From Candidatus Heimdallarchaeota archaeon (GTDB lineage: Archaea > Asgardarchaeota > Heimdallarchaeia > Hodarchaeales > Hodarchaeaceae), in assembly GCA_019057635.1 (NCBI GenBank), contig DXJL01000133.1, forward strand, positions 1-64,000: a DNA stretch of 64,000 nucleotides, read 5' to 3'. Under the pieces are notes generated by a model, which saw only the letters and a list, made by a program, of their open reading frames with translations, had not been told where the DNA came from and did no database searches. Made by a program: the position numbers and the translations under genes. Positions 43,279-52,465 of this stretch are shown here, one piece after another (within the stretch, counting starts at the first letter, position 1; each line of letters begins with the position of its first letter).

Positions 43279-44577
43279 ATGCCTAAAACTAAGGTATTGT
43301 CAATGTTTAGTGTTTTAGAAATTCGTTTTGTCGATATTCATGGTAAACTTAAAGCAATGAATGTCCCTGTCAACATTCATGACCTTCAAACGGCTCAATC
43401 AGATCCAATTTTCACCGAAGGAGCGAACGTAGATGGTAGTTCCATTGCTGGATTTACTCCTCTTGAAAATTCTGACCTACATTTAATACCAGAGGCAGAT
43501 AGTATAATTGAGCTTTCTTATACAGAAGAACCAAAAATTGCAGTTATGTGTGAGGTTCGTCAGCATAATGAAATTTTTGTGGGAGATACTCGTTCACGTC
43601 TAAAGGCCGTTATTGATGAAAAATTAACCTCTCGGGGATGGAAGCTAAAAGTTGGCCCAGAACCTGAATTTTTTCTATTAAAAGATAACAAACCAGTCGA
43701 CACTGGAAAATATGCAGACATTTTTCCTAATGCCATCGCAGAGGGGGTCATTAAACGTTTTCCCTCTCATTTAGAAAAAGCTGGAATCACCTGTAAAGTG
43801 CATCATCATGAGGTAGGTTCAGGACAATATGAGATTGAGATAAAACATTCCGAGGCATTATTTACAGCAGATTCGATTGTCACCTACAAGGCTATCGTGA
43901 GAGCCTTGGCAGCAAAAATAGGTTATTCTGCTACTTTTATGCCTAAACCATTTGGAGACGCAAATGGGAACGGTATGCATTTCCATCTCTCACTCTGGGA
44001 AGGTGAGGACAATCTATTTGCGACAGAAAAACCAAGTGAAATATCAATTGTTGGACAACAATTTATGGCTGGAATACTTGATCATGCGGAAGCTTTAACT
44101 GTAATAGTAGCACCCACAGTGAATTCGTTCAAACGGCTGGTCCCTGGGTTTGAAGCACCAGTTTATATTGCATGGGCACCCTTAAATAGATCGGCATTAT
44201 GTCGTGTCCCAATGTTCCAAGATCCACATACTGCTCGGTTTGAATATCGTTGTCCCGATCCAAGTTCCAATCCTTATTTAGCATTAACAGCTGTGATTGC
44301 CGCGGGTGTAGATGGTATTGATCGTAAGCTAGAACTTCCTCCTCTCGTCAAATCAAACATCTTTAAACTGACCTCTGAAGAGCGAGATGAGTTAGGAATA
44401 AAAAATCTTCCAGGAAATCTCTTCCAAGCCCTCACCTGTCTGAAGAATGATCGTATTATTCAAGAAGCTCTGGGAACACATATTTTCAATCATTTCCTCA
44501 AGATTAAGAAAAAGGAATGGCTACAATATTCAACACAAGTTACCGATTGGGATTGGAAGGAATATATTGACGTTTAA
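43279..44577 (+). CDS. glnA: Glutamine synthetase (GSI)
   Basis: This enzyme makes glutamine from glutamate, ammonia and ATP. Seen: GANVDGSSIAGF, LKVGPEPEFFLL, HHEVGSGQYEIE (metal-binding), ANGNGMHFHLSLW, TVNSFKRLVPGFEAPVYIAW and RFEYRCPDPSSNPYLAL. The C-terminal LPGNLFQAL region lacks the tyrosine used for adenylylation in GSI-beta enzymes, so it is of the GSI-alpha type. The ATG at 43279 has GGGCGG upstream; a second ATG is at 43303. The gene heads a cluster with a glutaminase, NAD synthetase and a class II amidotransferase, all glutamine-linked. Confidence 0.96.
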   Translation: MPKTKVLSMFSVLEIRFVDIHGKLKAMNVPVNIHDLQTAQSDPIFTEGANVDGSSIAGFTPLENSDLHLIPEADSIIELSYTEEPKIAVMCEVRQHNEIFVGDTRSRLKAVIDEKLTSRGWKLKVGPEPEFFLLKDNKPVDTGKYADIFPNAIAEGVIKRFPSHLEKAGITCKVHHHEVGSGQYEIEIKHSEALFTADSIVTYKAIVRALAAKIGYSATFMPKPFGDANGNGMHFHLSLWEGEDNLFATEKPSEISIVGQQFMAGILDHAEALTVIVAPTVNSFKRLVPGFEAPVYIAWAPLNRSALCRVPMFQDPHTARFEYRCPDPSSNPYLALTAVIAAGVDGIDRKLELPPLVKSNIFKLTSEERDELGIKNLPGNLFQALTCLKNDRIIQEALGTHIFNHFLKIKKKEWLQYSTQVTDWDWKEYIDV

Positions 44578-44586
44578 AAAATAGTA

Positions 44587-45426
44587 GTGAGTATATTGAA
44601 ATTTCGAGTAGCATTAGCCCAGACTCATTCACATCAAGCAGATCCCACATCCAATTTACAGATCATTTCTGAAATTTGTGAAAAGATAGATTTTGACGAA
44701 GAGATACCTACTATTGTAGTTTTTCCTGAATTATCAGTAACAGGCTATTTGATGCATGATGATGTATATCAACTGGCAGAACCAATTCCGTCTGGGCCGT
44801 TTAGTCAGGAATTAGCTCGTATATCACAAAAAAATAGTTGTTATTTAATTGCAGGTATGCCAGAGTCCTCTATCCCGGGATTATTATACAACACTGCAGT
44901 AATGTTTGGTCCAGAGGGTTTTATTGGAAAAAGTCGCAAAATATTTCTACCTAATCATTCTGTCTTTAACGAAAGACGATATTTCAGAAGTTCTCCGACA
45001 ATAAACGTAATGGACACTCCGATGGGAAAGATCGGAATGCAAATTTGTTATGATATCTTTAGTCCAGAAATTACACGTGCTCATGCTCTCTTGGGAGCGC
45101 ACACGAGCATTTGTATCTCTGCATCTCCAGGTGTACGAAGACAATATTTTGAAACATTTATCCCTGCAAGAGCAATGGAGAATACTATTAATTTTGTTTA
45201 TGTAAACCAATCTGGAATTCAAGACGATTTGATATTCTGGGGAGGATCAGAGGTTCGTTCCGCTACAGGAAAACAAATCGCAAAACTTGAATATAATAAG
45301 CCTGATTTTGAGGTTTGTACACTATCAACAGATAGCTCACAGAGTGCCAAAAATTTTGTACCTACCTTGAAGGATTTACCCTCTTGGATATTTAAAACGA
45401 TAGAAGAGAGTTACTATGACATCTAA
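44587..45426 (+). CDS. Nitrilase-superfamily glutaminase, probable NAD synthetase partner
   Basis: This is a C-N hydrolase whose triad is E48 (VFPELSVTGY), K118 (GKSRKIFLP) and C154 (QICYDIFSPE). The N-terminal sequence and the KIFLPN and RYF elements resemble the glutaminase half of glutamine-dependent NAD synthetases. The next gene is NadE, overlapping by 11 bases, so here the two halves that are usually fused are separate but coupled. It would release ammonia from glutamine for NadE. The start is GTG at 44587, nine bases after the glutamine synthetase stop. An ammonia channel between separate chains would need a complex; that is inference. Confidence 0.9.
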   Translation: MSILKFRVALAQTHSHQADPTSNLQIISEICEKIDFDEEIPTIVVFPELSVTGYLMHDDVYQLAEPIPSGPFSQELARISQKNSCYLIAGMPESSIPGLLYNTAVMFGPEGFIGKSRKIFLPNHSVFNERRYFRSSPTINVMDTPMGKIGMQICYDIFSPEITRAHALLGAHTSICISASPGVRRQYFETFIPARAMENTINFVYVNQSGIQDDLIFWGGSEVRSATGKQIAKLEYNKPDFEVCTLSTDSSQSAKNFVPTLKDLPSWIFKTIEESYYDI

Positions 45427-46273
45427 AACAAGAATTCGCAGTATACCCTCTCTTGATGTTACTGTGACTAGCAAGCTTATTCAAGATTTCATAAAGATAC
45501 GAGTGACTGAAGCTGGAGCAGAAGGAGTGGTAATTGGATTAAGTGGAGGAATAGATTCGGCAGTAGTTGTTACTCTTGCTGCTAAGATCTTAGGGTCAAA
45601 AAATGTCATTCCAATCTTTCTACAGAATATTAATTCTTCTGAAGCTGATATTACAGATATTAAAGCCCTGTGTAAAAAACTAAAGCTTGACCTAATCCAA
45701 TATAACATTCAAGGAGTTATCGACCAATTTGCAGAAAGCATTAGCGAAACAGAAGATTCTTCAGAATTAGCATGGATGAATATTAAGCCTAGGCTTTTAC
45801 AAACATACCTTTATTTTCATGCTAATAAGAATAATTATTTAGTCTGTGGAGCTGGTAATAAAAGCGAGATAATGATTGGATATTTTACTAAGTATGGTGA
45901 TGGTGGCGTTGATATCCTCCCCATTGGAGATGTTTACAAAACTCATGTTTATCAACTTGCAGAGTATCTAAAACTACCTAAATCAATTCTAAAAAAGGCC
46001 CCGAGTGCAGGATTAACTAAAGGGCAAACAGATGAAGCTGAAATCGGTATGAGCTATACAGAACTTGATTCAGTCTTATATGGCCTAGAAATATTTCAAA
46101 CTGATGAACAAATTACCGAACTTACCCAGATTCCACCTTCAACGATTAAAAAAGTCAGATCTATGATTTATAAAAGTGAACATAAACGACGAGGCCCCAT
46201 TTTATTCAAATTGGGGGTAAGAACGCCCAGTATGGATTGGCGTATACCTTTAATAAAACCCAAACATATCTGA
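45416..46273 (+). CDS. nadE: NAD synthetase (NadE)
   Basis: This enzyme makes NAD from nicotinic acid adenine dinucleotide, ATP and ammonia. The PP-loop SGGIDS is at 43-48. GAGNKSEIMIGYFTKYGDGG, the LPIGDVYKT strand, and PSAGLTKGQTDEAEIG complete the substrate site, and all key residues are intact. The length of 285 is that of a plain ammonia-using NadE. The upstream gene is a separate glutaminase and its stop codon overlaps the nadE start, which argues for a two-subunit glutamine-dependent enzyme. A second NadE-like gene with a damaged loop occurs at 61567. Confidence 0.96.
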   Translation: MTSKTRIRSIPSLDVTVTSKLIQDFIKIRVTEAGAEGVVIGLSGGIDSAVVVTLAAKILGSKNVIPIFLQNINSSEADITDIKALCKKLKLDLIQYNIQGVIDQFAESISETEDSSELAWMNIKPRLLQTYLYFHANKNNYLVCGAGNKSEIMIGYFTKYGDGGVDILPIGDVYKTHVYQLAEYLKLPKSILKKAPSAGLTKGQTDEAEIGMSYTELDSVLYGLEIFQTDEQITELTQIPPSTIKKVRSMIYKSEHKRRGPILFKLGVRTPSMDWRIPLIKPKHI

Positions 46274-46310
46274 ATTACTTAAGAACAATTGTCCACTACT
46301 AGGTGCAAAT

Positions 46311-47072
46311 ATGTGTCGTCTTCTTGGGATTTATGGCTCAGTAAATCCTTGGCAGAAAATTCTGAGTGATTTTCAAGAATTATCAGAGAAGGGAAAAATC
46401 CCAAGTATTCCGAATGTGCTACCAGGCCACAAGGATGGATGGGGAATGGCCTGTTCTAAACACGATGACTCAGGAATGGTTTTAGTAGGTAAATATCTCG
46501 GTTCTGCACGAGAAGCTCCAGAGTATAAAGAAAAGGTTCAATCTTTTCAAAGTCAACCACATACCTTTCTGTGCCATTTAAGGAAAGCAAGCCCGAGCAT
46601 TCCGATTTCTTTACCAAATAGTCATCCTTTTCTTTTTGCAGGCTGGGCATTTGTCCATAATGGCACAGTTTACAAGGCAGAAAAATTGGAAAAAGCCTCT
46701 ATATTCCAAATGACATCTGATAATTCCGATTCAGAGTTTTTATTCCATTATTTACTGACACATATATTGAAAGAAGAAAGTATAGAACATAGAATAGAGA
46801 GATTGATTGAGAGTCTCTTGAAATTTGATTTAAAATTCTCATCACTCAACTCTATGTTAAGTAATGGATCAGAAATGTTTGTTATTCGCTATGCTGCTGA
46901 ACACCATGATTATTTCACACTGTTTTATAATGAAACTGGTTCAGGGGTAATTGTTAGTTCTGAACCAATAGGTGTGCAAGAAGCTCGAGAAGAAAGCTGG
47001 ACTGAGATGCCAAACCGAAGCGTTTTATCTATCTTCAGTGATCCCCCTAAAGTAAAATTGACCAAATTCTAA
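46311..47072 (+). CDS. Class II glutamine amidotransferase (YafJ/EgtC-like)
   Basis: The N-terminal nucleophile cysteine is C2 of MCRLLGIYGS, exposed once the Met is removed. The family motifs CHLRKASPS and AFVHNGTV (oxyanion and glutamine-binding residues) and the later SDSEF are present. The 253 residues are a free-standing GATase II domain as in YafJ and EgtC, with no synthetase partner. It follows nadE by 37 bases and ends 6 bases before the convergent AlaRS gene. The acceptor substrate is unknown; the position next to glutamine synthetase and NAD synthetase is suggestive only. Confidence 0.9.
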   Translation: MCRLLGIYGSVNPWQKILSDFQELSEKGKIPSIPNVLPGHKDGWGMACSKHDDSGMVLVGKYLGSAREAPEYKEKVQSFQSQPHTFLCHLRKASPSIPISLPNSHPFLFAGWAFVHNGTVYKAEKLEKASIFQMTSDNSDSEFLFHYLLTHILKEESIEHRIERLIESLLKFDLKFSSLNSMLSNGSEMFVIRYAAEHHDYFTLFYNETGSGVIVSSEPIGVQEAREESWTEMPNRSVLSIFSDPPKVKLTKF

Positions 47073-47078
47073 ATTATA

Positions 47079-48854
47079 TCATGGTTCAATCTTTGCTCGA
47101 ATTCTCATTAAGCCTGTACCAATATTCTTCTGTTTTTGAATGGTAAATGTACCAATTTCTTTGGTGTTTTTTACATGAGGACCTGTGCAAATCTCTTTGG
47201 AAAAATTTCCAACTGAATATACAGAAACTTTGGTTTGGTATTTATCCTCAAAGAATCCTAGTGCCCCACTTGCCTTTGCTTCTTTAGGGGTAAGGATTTC
47301 GCTTGTAACTGCTAGTCCCTCTTTGATCTTTTTGTTCACAAGTTGTTCTACTTTCTCGATTTCTGATGGTGAAAGTTTTTCAGAATGAGTGAAATCGAAT
47401 CTTGTTCTTTCTGGGGTAATGTTACTACCTTTTTGTTCAACATGATTCCCTAACACATCTCTTAATGCTTGTTGCAACAGATGAGTTGCTGTATGCAGTC
47501 GAGTTGTTTTTTCTGTATGATCAGAAAGGCCACTTTTGAAGGTCCCTGATGTTGCTTTCCGTGATAGATCTTTATGATGGGCAAATTCTTCTTGAAATGC
47601 TTGTGTGTCAATTGTAATATTCTTTTCTTTAGCGATTTCCAACGTCATTTCTAGTGGGAAACCGAAAGATGTGAATAGAAGAAATGCATCTTGACCTGTT
47701 AATGTCCCTGTTTCATCTAATATTTTACCCAAACGTTTAAGTCCACGTTTTAATGTGGTAGAAAACTTATTTTCTTCTTGGGTTAAATTATTCATAATAA
47801 AATTCTTATTTCTTTCTAGTTCGAGATAGATATCTGAATATAAACTCATGACAATTTCTGCCAGTGTAGGGAGAAAGCGTTGTTTAATATTCAACAGATT
47901 CCCTTGACGAATAATCCCTCGAATAAACCTTCGAAGGACGTAACCCTGCCCTAAATTCGAGGGGGAGACATTTTTGTCATCTCCTAATATAAAGGTAGCA
48001 GATCTTATGTGATCTGCAATAATGTTGATTGATTTACGTTGTTCTTCAGTAGGTTCAGTCATAATTTTTGCAAATCGTTTTATACGATCATTAATGGGTT
48101 GAATTGTATCTATTTCATGAATAGTTGTTGCACCATTAAGTACAGCAATTGTACGTTCAATACCCATTCCTGTATCTACATTATGTTGAGCTAATTTTCC
48201 AAACGAACCATCTGCTAACTTATTATAGCTCATAAAAACATCATTCCAGATTTCAAAGTATTTTCCACAATGACAGCCAGGACGACATGTCTTTGAGCAG
48301 GGGTTTTTTCCCGTATCGAAAAACATCTCCGTGTCAGGACCACAAGGTCCTGTAGAACCCGCTGGACCCCACCAGTTATCCTCACGAGGGAGAAAATAGA
48401 TTCGATCATCGGGAATACCCATTTTACGCCATATTGCGGCGGATTCCTCATCTCTCGGTGCATCTTTATCCCCCTCGAACACTGTAACTGATAATCGATC
48501 AGGATCTATACCTAACCAATCAGGTGAAGTTAAGAATTCCCAACTCATTGAAATGGCTTCTTCTTTGAAATAATCACCTAATGACCAATTTCCTAACATT
48601 TCAAAGAATGTAAGATGCGTAGGATCACCTACTTCATCAATATCTCGAGTACGGATACATTTCTGGCTATTAGTAATGCGTTTACCTGAAGGATGAGGTT
48701 CTCCAGTAAAATAAACCTGTAATGGATGCATCCCTGCGGTTGTAAAAAGGACAGTTGGATCATTTTCTGGAAAAATAGATGCTGAAGGAATTATTACATG
48801 ATTTCTTTCCTTGAAAAATTGTAAATACTTTTCCCTTAAGGTTTTCGAATCCAT
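47079..48854 (-). CDS. alaS: Short alanyl-tRNA synthetase (no C-Ala domain)
   Basis: This enzyme charges tRNA-Ala. The catalytic core is intact (FTTAGMHPL, RTRDIDEVGD, FFEMLGNWSLGDYF, GPCGPDTE with the CX..GCHCG zinc-like insert). The editing domain has HTATH at 454-458 and the downstream C556 and H560 (CTGPH). The protein ends 31 residues later, so the C-Ala dimerisation/tRNA-elbow domain present in usual AlaRS of about 870-900 residues is absent. The sequence, including the insert KNPCSKTCRPGCHCG, looks like AlaRS of candidate-phyla-radiation bacteria, which are also about 590 residues, and not like archaeal AlaRS. Transfer from such bacteria is inferred. It shares a strand with the IleRS gene upstream (30 bases). 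Confidence 0.94.
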   Translation of the reverse strand: MDSKTLREKYLQFFKERNHVIIPSASIFPENDPTVLFTTAGMHPLQVYFTGEPHPSGKRITNSQKCIRTRDIDEVGDPTHLTFFEMLGNWSLGDYFKEEAISMSWEFLTSPDWLGIDPDRLSVTVFEGDKDAPRDEESAAIWRKMGIPDDRIYFLPREDNWWGPAGSTGPCGPDTEMFFDTGKNPCSKTCRPGCHCGKYFEIWNDVFMSYNKLADGSFGKLAQHNVDTGMGIERTIAVLNGATTIHEIDTIQPINDRIKRFAKIMTEPTEEQRKSINIIADHIRSATFILGDDKNVSPSNLGQGYVLRRFIRGIIRQGNLLNIKQRFLPTLAEIVMSLYSDIYLELERNKNFIMNNLTQEENKFSTTLKRGLKRLGKILDETGTLTGQDAFLLFTSFGFPLEMTLEIAKEKNITIDTQAFQEEFAHHKDLSRKATSGTFKSGLSDHTEKTTRLHTATHLLQQALRDVLGNHVEQKGSNITPERTRFDFTHSEKLSPSEIEKVEQLVNKKIKEGLAVTSEILTPKEAKASGALGFFEDKYQTKVSVYSVGNFSKEICTGPHVKNTKEIGTFTIQKQKNIGTGLMRIRAKIEP

Positions 48855-48884
48855 TGCTAGTCTACTCTTTGATCGTATATTTAA

Positions 48885-51800
48885 TTATGATTCAATGTTG
48901 ACAGAGACGTTTCTTGTTTTCCCTTGAGGATCTTGGATCGACCATTCTTTTTTAAATCCCTTTTTGACAGCTGAGAAATCCAAATTGGTTGCTAAGACTT
49001 CTTCTTGTATTAAAGAAGAGTATTCGTTAACAATTTTCTTTGTAGTTGCATCTAATTTAGTGAGATGCACTGATATGTTTGCATCATACACTAACTCTAA
49101 ATCTTTACGCATAGATTGTATCCGACGGATCAGATCTCGAACGAACCCCTCGTGGATTAGGTCTTCAGTTTGGGATAGGTTGAGAAAAAGATCTCCTTCT
49201 TTGAAGCTAGCTCCACCGAATCCTTCTTTCTCTGTGATTCTGACTTCAAGATCCTCTTTACTTATAGTGACTTCTTCTCCATCTATAGTAACTTGATACT
49301 CACCTTTTTTACTTAAGATCTGGGCGATTTCTTTTGCTATTGAACCTTTTTGGGCTTTCATCCATGTAGCAACATCATTTGCATTTTTCTTGAATTTTGG
49401 TCCAAGCTGTTTGAAATTTGGTGCAAATTCAATGTCCTGGAATTCCAAGGGATCATCAGAAAATTCTAATGATTTTACATTAAGCTCCTGCATAACTAAG
49501 TCTTTACATGAAGTAATCGCCTTCTTTCCAGTCTCGCTACTAACCACTATTACCTCTTGAAGAGGCCAACGTGCTTTTAGATCTTTTTTTGCTCTGATAG
49601 ATCTTCCGTTAGTGATGACTTCACGTGATATTGCTACACTTTCTTCGATCTTTGTTTTTATTTTCTTTGGATCTGAAACGGGATAGCTCTCTAAATGAAC
49701 ACTGTCTAAGCCCTTTCCCTGGCTTCGCACTAAAATCCTATACATCTCTTCAGAAAGGAATGGTATGAGAGGGGCTAAAACTTTGGATAAGGACTCCAAT
49801 ATTTCATACAGTGTTGAATATGCTGATTTTTTTGATATAGTTAACGTTTTCTCCCAAAATCGACGTCGTGACTGACGTATCCAGAGATTCGATAAGTCAC
49901 TCGTTAAGAACGCCTTCAATGCTTTTGTTGCTTGGTGGATTGATAAATCATCAAATGCTGTATGAACCTCATTTAGCGTATTATGATATCTCGACAAGAT
50001 CCAGCGATCTAATAGTGGTCTCTTCGAATATACAACCTTGTATTTCTTAATGTTGGGAGAATATTCATCAAGATTTGCATAAGTGATGAAAAATGATAGT
50101 ACATTCCACAAGGGGAGAATAAATTCCTTTATCTCATCCTCTAGTAAACCAAAACCAAATCGTACATCATTCCAAGTTGGTCCGCTAAAGTAGAGCCATC
50201 GGACTGGATCTGCTCCATACTTTTCGAATGCTTCCTCAGAATAAATAGCACTCCCTCTTGACTTGGACATCTTTTTTCCTTCTGCGGTAAGCACATGTCC
50301 CATTGTCAGACATGATTTATAGACTAACTGATCAAAAACTACAGTCGAAATTGCTAGAAGGGAGTAAAACCATCCACGTGTTTGATCAATAGCCTCGGTT
50401 ATAAAATCTATAGGAAAGTGCTTGTCAAACTCGTCTTTATTTTCAAAGGGATAATGCCATTGGGCAAAGAATGCTGATCCTGAATCATACCAAGCATCGA
50501 TTACATACGGTTCACGTATGGCTTTGGTCTGACACGTGGGACAGTGAACTTCGATATTGTCAACATCAGGTTTATGAAGTGAAAAGCCCTTTGGTAAACC
50601 CCCCTTTGTTAGCTGGTTTAATTCCTCTCTATTTCCAACTATGAATTCATGCCCTTTTTCACATGTCCATATTGGTAATGGTGTGCCCCAATATCGAGAG
50701 CGAGAGAGAGACCAATCCTTTAGTTCATCAAGAAAGTTTCCAAATCGGCCATCTTTCAAGTGTTTTGGAACCCAACGAATTTGTTGGTTCAATTCTCGTA
50801 TTCGCTCACGTACTTGGCTCATACCAATAAACCAAGATTCCATAGCATAATAGAGTAGGGGTGAATCACATCTCCAGCAAAATGGATAAGTGTGAGTAAT
50901 CGTTTCTACTCTCAGAAGTTTATTTTCTGTTTTCAATTGTTCCATGATATGCGGATCTGCAGTTTTAACATGCATTCCTCCAAAATCTGGCATATCGTCG
51001 AAAAAATTTCCATTTTCTAAAACAGGATTAAACATGTCTACTCCAATTTCTTGACAGAGATCGTAATCCTCAATACCAAATGCAGGAGCACAGTGAACTA
51101 TCCCAGTACCATCCTCCATAGAGACAAAATCTGCAGCTACTACAAAATGAGCTTTACCTGTTTTATTTTCTGCAGTGTAGGAAAAGAGAGCTTCATATTC
51201 CATACCAAGAAGATCTTGACCAACATATTCTTTGATGACAGTCTTTTCTGTTGAAAAGATTCGTGGGAGTAGATCCTTTGCAAATATTAGACTTTCTCCT
51301 TCATGTTCTACCTCGATATAGGACTCTTTCTCGTTAACAGCAAGAACAAGATTAGACAGAAGGGTCCACGGAGTGGTTGTCCATGCTAGGAAATGTCGTT
51401 TAGGATTTCCTTTGACTTGAAATTTGATGTATATACTGGGATCTGTTGTCTCTGCGTATCCTTGAGCAACTTCGTGAGATGATATCGAAGTTCCGCAACG
51501 GGTACAATATGGTACTACTTTATGACCTTTAAACAGGAGTTTCTTGTTATATATCTGCTGTAGTGACCACCAAACGGATTCAATGTAGTCTTCAGACATA
51601 GTAACATATGATCGTGGTAAATCTAGGTGAAATCCTATCCTTTTAGACATGGTTTCCCATTCATTTACATAACGCATCACAGAAATTGGACATTTTTTAA
51701 TGAAACGATCAACCCCATACGCTTCAATATCTTCTTTGTTCTTCAGTCCAAGATCCTTTTCTACTTCAATTTCCACTGGCAATCCATGGCAATCCCATCC

Positions 51801-52055
51801 ACCAATCCGTGGCGTGACATAATGGCCTGTCATTGTTTTGTAGCGGAGTATTACATCTTTTATTGCGCGTGTTAATGCATGACCAATATGTGGATGACCA
51901 TTTGCTGTTGGAGGGCCTTCAAGAAAAATGAAAAGAGGATTATCACTTGACTCCTCTTGTACTCGTTTTTCTAGGTTTATTTGCTTCCAGTACTCCAACA
52001 CATCATTTTCACGAGTTGGAAGATCAGGTTTAGCTGGTAATGTCGGAAATTTCAC
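48885..52055 (-). CDS. ileS: Isoleucyl-tRNA synthetase
   Basis: This is a class I synthetase that charges tRNA-Ile. Seen: GPPTANGHPHIGHA (HIGH), WDCHGLPVEIEVE, the editing domain with AWTTTPWTLLSNLVLAV, DAWYDSGSAFFAQW, and AEGKKMSKSRG (KMSKS). The C-terminal part with the anticodon-binding and ending domains is full length. I chose the GTG at 52055 because AAAGG lies eight bases upstream; the longer frame opens at TTG 52100 without such a site and would add 15 residues before the usual start of the family. The type with a conserved C-terminal VTIDGEEVTIS-like region is the archaeal/eukaryotic kind. It is upstream of alaS on the same strand. Confidence 0.95.
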   Translation of the reverse strand: MKFPTLPAKPDLPTRENDVLEYWKQINLEKRVQEESSDNPLFIFLEGPPTANGHPHIGHALTRAIKDVILRYKTMTGHYVTPRIGGWDCHGLPVEIEVEKDLGLKNKEDIEAYGVDRFIKKCPISVMRYVNEWETMSKRIGFHLDLPRSYVTMSEDYIESVWWSLQQIYNKKLLFKGHKVVPYCTRCGTSISSHEVAQGYAETTDPSIYIKFQVKGNPKRHFLAWTTTPWTLLSNLVLAVNEKESYIEVEHEGESLIFAKDLLPRIFSTEKTVIKEYVGQDLLGMEYEALFSYTAENKTGKAHFVVAADFVSMEDGTGIVHCAPAFGIEDYDLCQEIGVDMFNPVLENGNFFDDMPDFGGMHVKTADPHIMEQLKTENKLLRVETITHTYPFCWRCDSPLLYYAMESWFIGMSQVRERIRELNQQIRWVPKHLKDGRFGNFLDELKDWSLSRSRYWGTPLPIWTCEKGHEFIVGNREELNQLTKGGLPKGFSLHKPDVDNIEVHCPTCQTKAIREPYVIDAWYDSGSAFFAQWHYPFENKDEFDKHFPIDFITEAIDQTRGWFYSLLAISTVVFDQLVYKSCLTMGHVLTAEGKKMSKSRGSAIYSEEAFEKYGADPVRWLYFSGPTWNDVRFGFGLLEDEIKEFILPLWNVLSFFITYANLDEYSPNIKKYKVVYSKRPLLDRWILSRYHNTLNEVHTAFDDLSIHQATKALKAFLTSDLSNLWIRQSRRRFWEKTLTISKKSAYSTLYEILESLSKVLAPLIPFLSEEMYRILVRSQGKGLDSVHLESYPVSDPKKIKTKIEESVAISREVITNGRSIRAKKDLKARWPLQEVIVVSSETGKKAITSCKDLVMQELNVKSLEFSDDPLEFQDIEFAPNFKQLGPKFKKNANDVATWMKAQKGSIAKEIAQILSKKGEYQVTIDGEEVTISKEDLEVRITEKEGFGGASFKEGDLFLNLSQTEDLIHEGFVRDLIRRIQSMRKDLELVYDANISVHLTKLDATTKKIVNEYSSLIQEEVLATNLDFSAVKKGFKKEWSIQDPQGKTRNVSVNIES

Positions 52056-52465
52056 CTTTATAACCTTTGTTTGTTCTATTGGGGTTGAAATATTGTACAA
52101 TCGCCAAAAAAAATAATGAGTAAAAAACTTTTATCGCCAGTTTTCCAAAAAAAAGATTTATCTGTTTCTCTCCCACTAATGGTAATAATGGTTTAACATT
52201 CAATCCAATTACATTGAATAGATTTAGGTTAAAATGAAAATCTCCCCTTTTTCATCCTCCAGCTATTCTATAGAGAAACCGAATCCGCTGGTTCTTTGGG
52301 TGAGAGATGGTTCAGATTATTACACTGTTCGAAGAAATAACAGGTCCCAAGGATTCAATTGCTAAAAAACTTTGACTTTAAGTCTTGCCATCCCAGAACT
52401 TGTTTGAAATCAAGTTGGATCATATTACTAATGGTATATTGCTTTTCTTGTTTTCCTGGGGAAGT
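52056..52465. other. 410-base intergenic region upstream of ileS
   Basis: This stretch has no long gene. It holds the promoter side of ileS, an A-rich run near 52146-52154 and one short frame with a ribosome-binding site (52234-52365), given separately. A GTTCGAA near 52327 resembles a tRNA T-loop, but no cloverleaf can be built around it. Confidence 0.4.
52234..52365 (+). CDS. Possible small protein (43 aa)
   Basis: ATG at 52234 has AGGTT five bases before it and opens a 43-residue frame. The product begins Ser-rich (MKISPFSSSSYS) and then has a plausible VLWVRDGSDYYTVRR strand. It has no relatives I can name. It sits in a region otherwise without genes, and its length is such that chance cannot be ruled out. 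Confidence 0.28.
   Translation: MKISPFSSSSYSIEKPNPLVLWVRDGSDYYTVRRNNRSQGFNC

Noticed and set aside
52290-52345. Possible tRNA around GTTCGAA
   Set aside because: The T-loop-like heptamer is present, but no acceptor stem, D-arm or anticodon arm can be paired around it.
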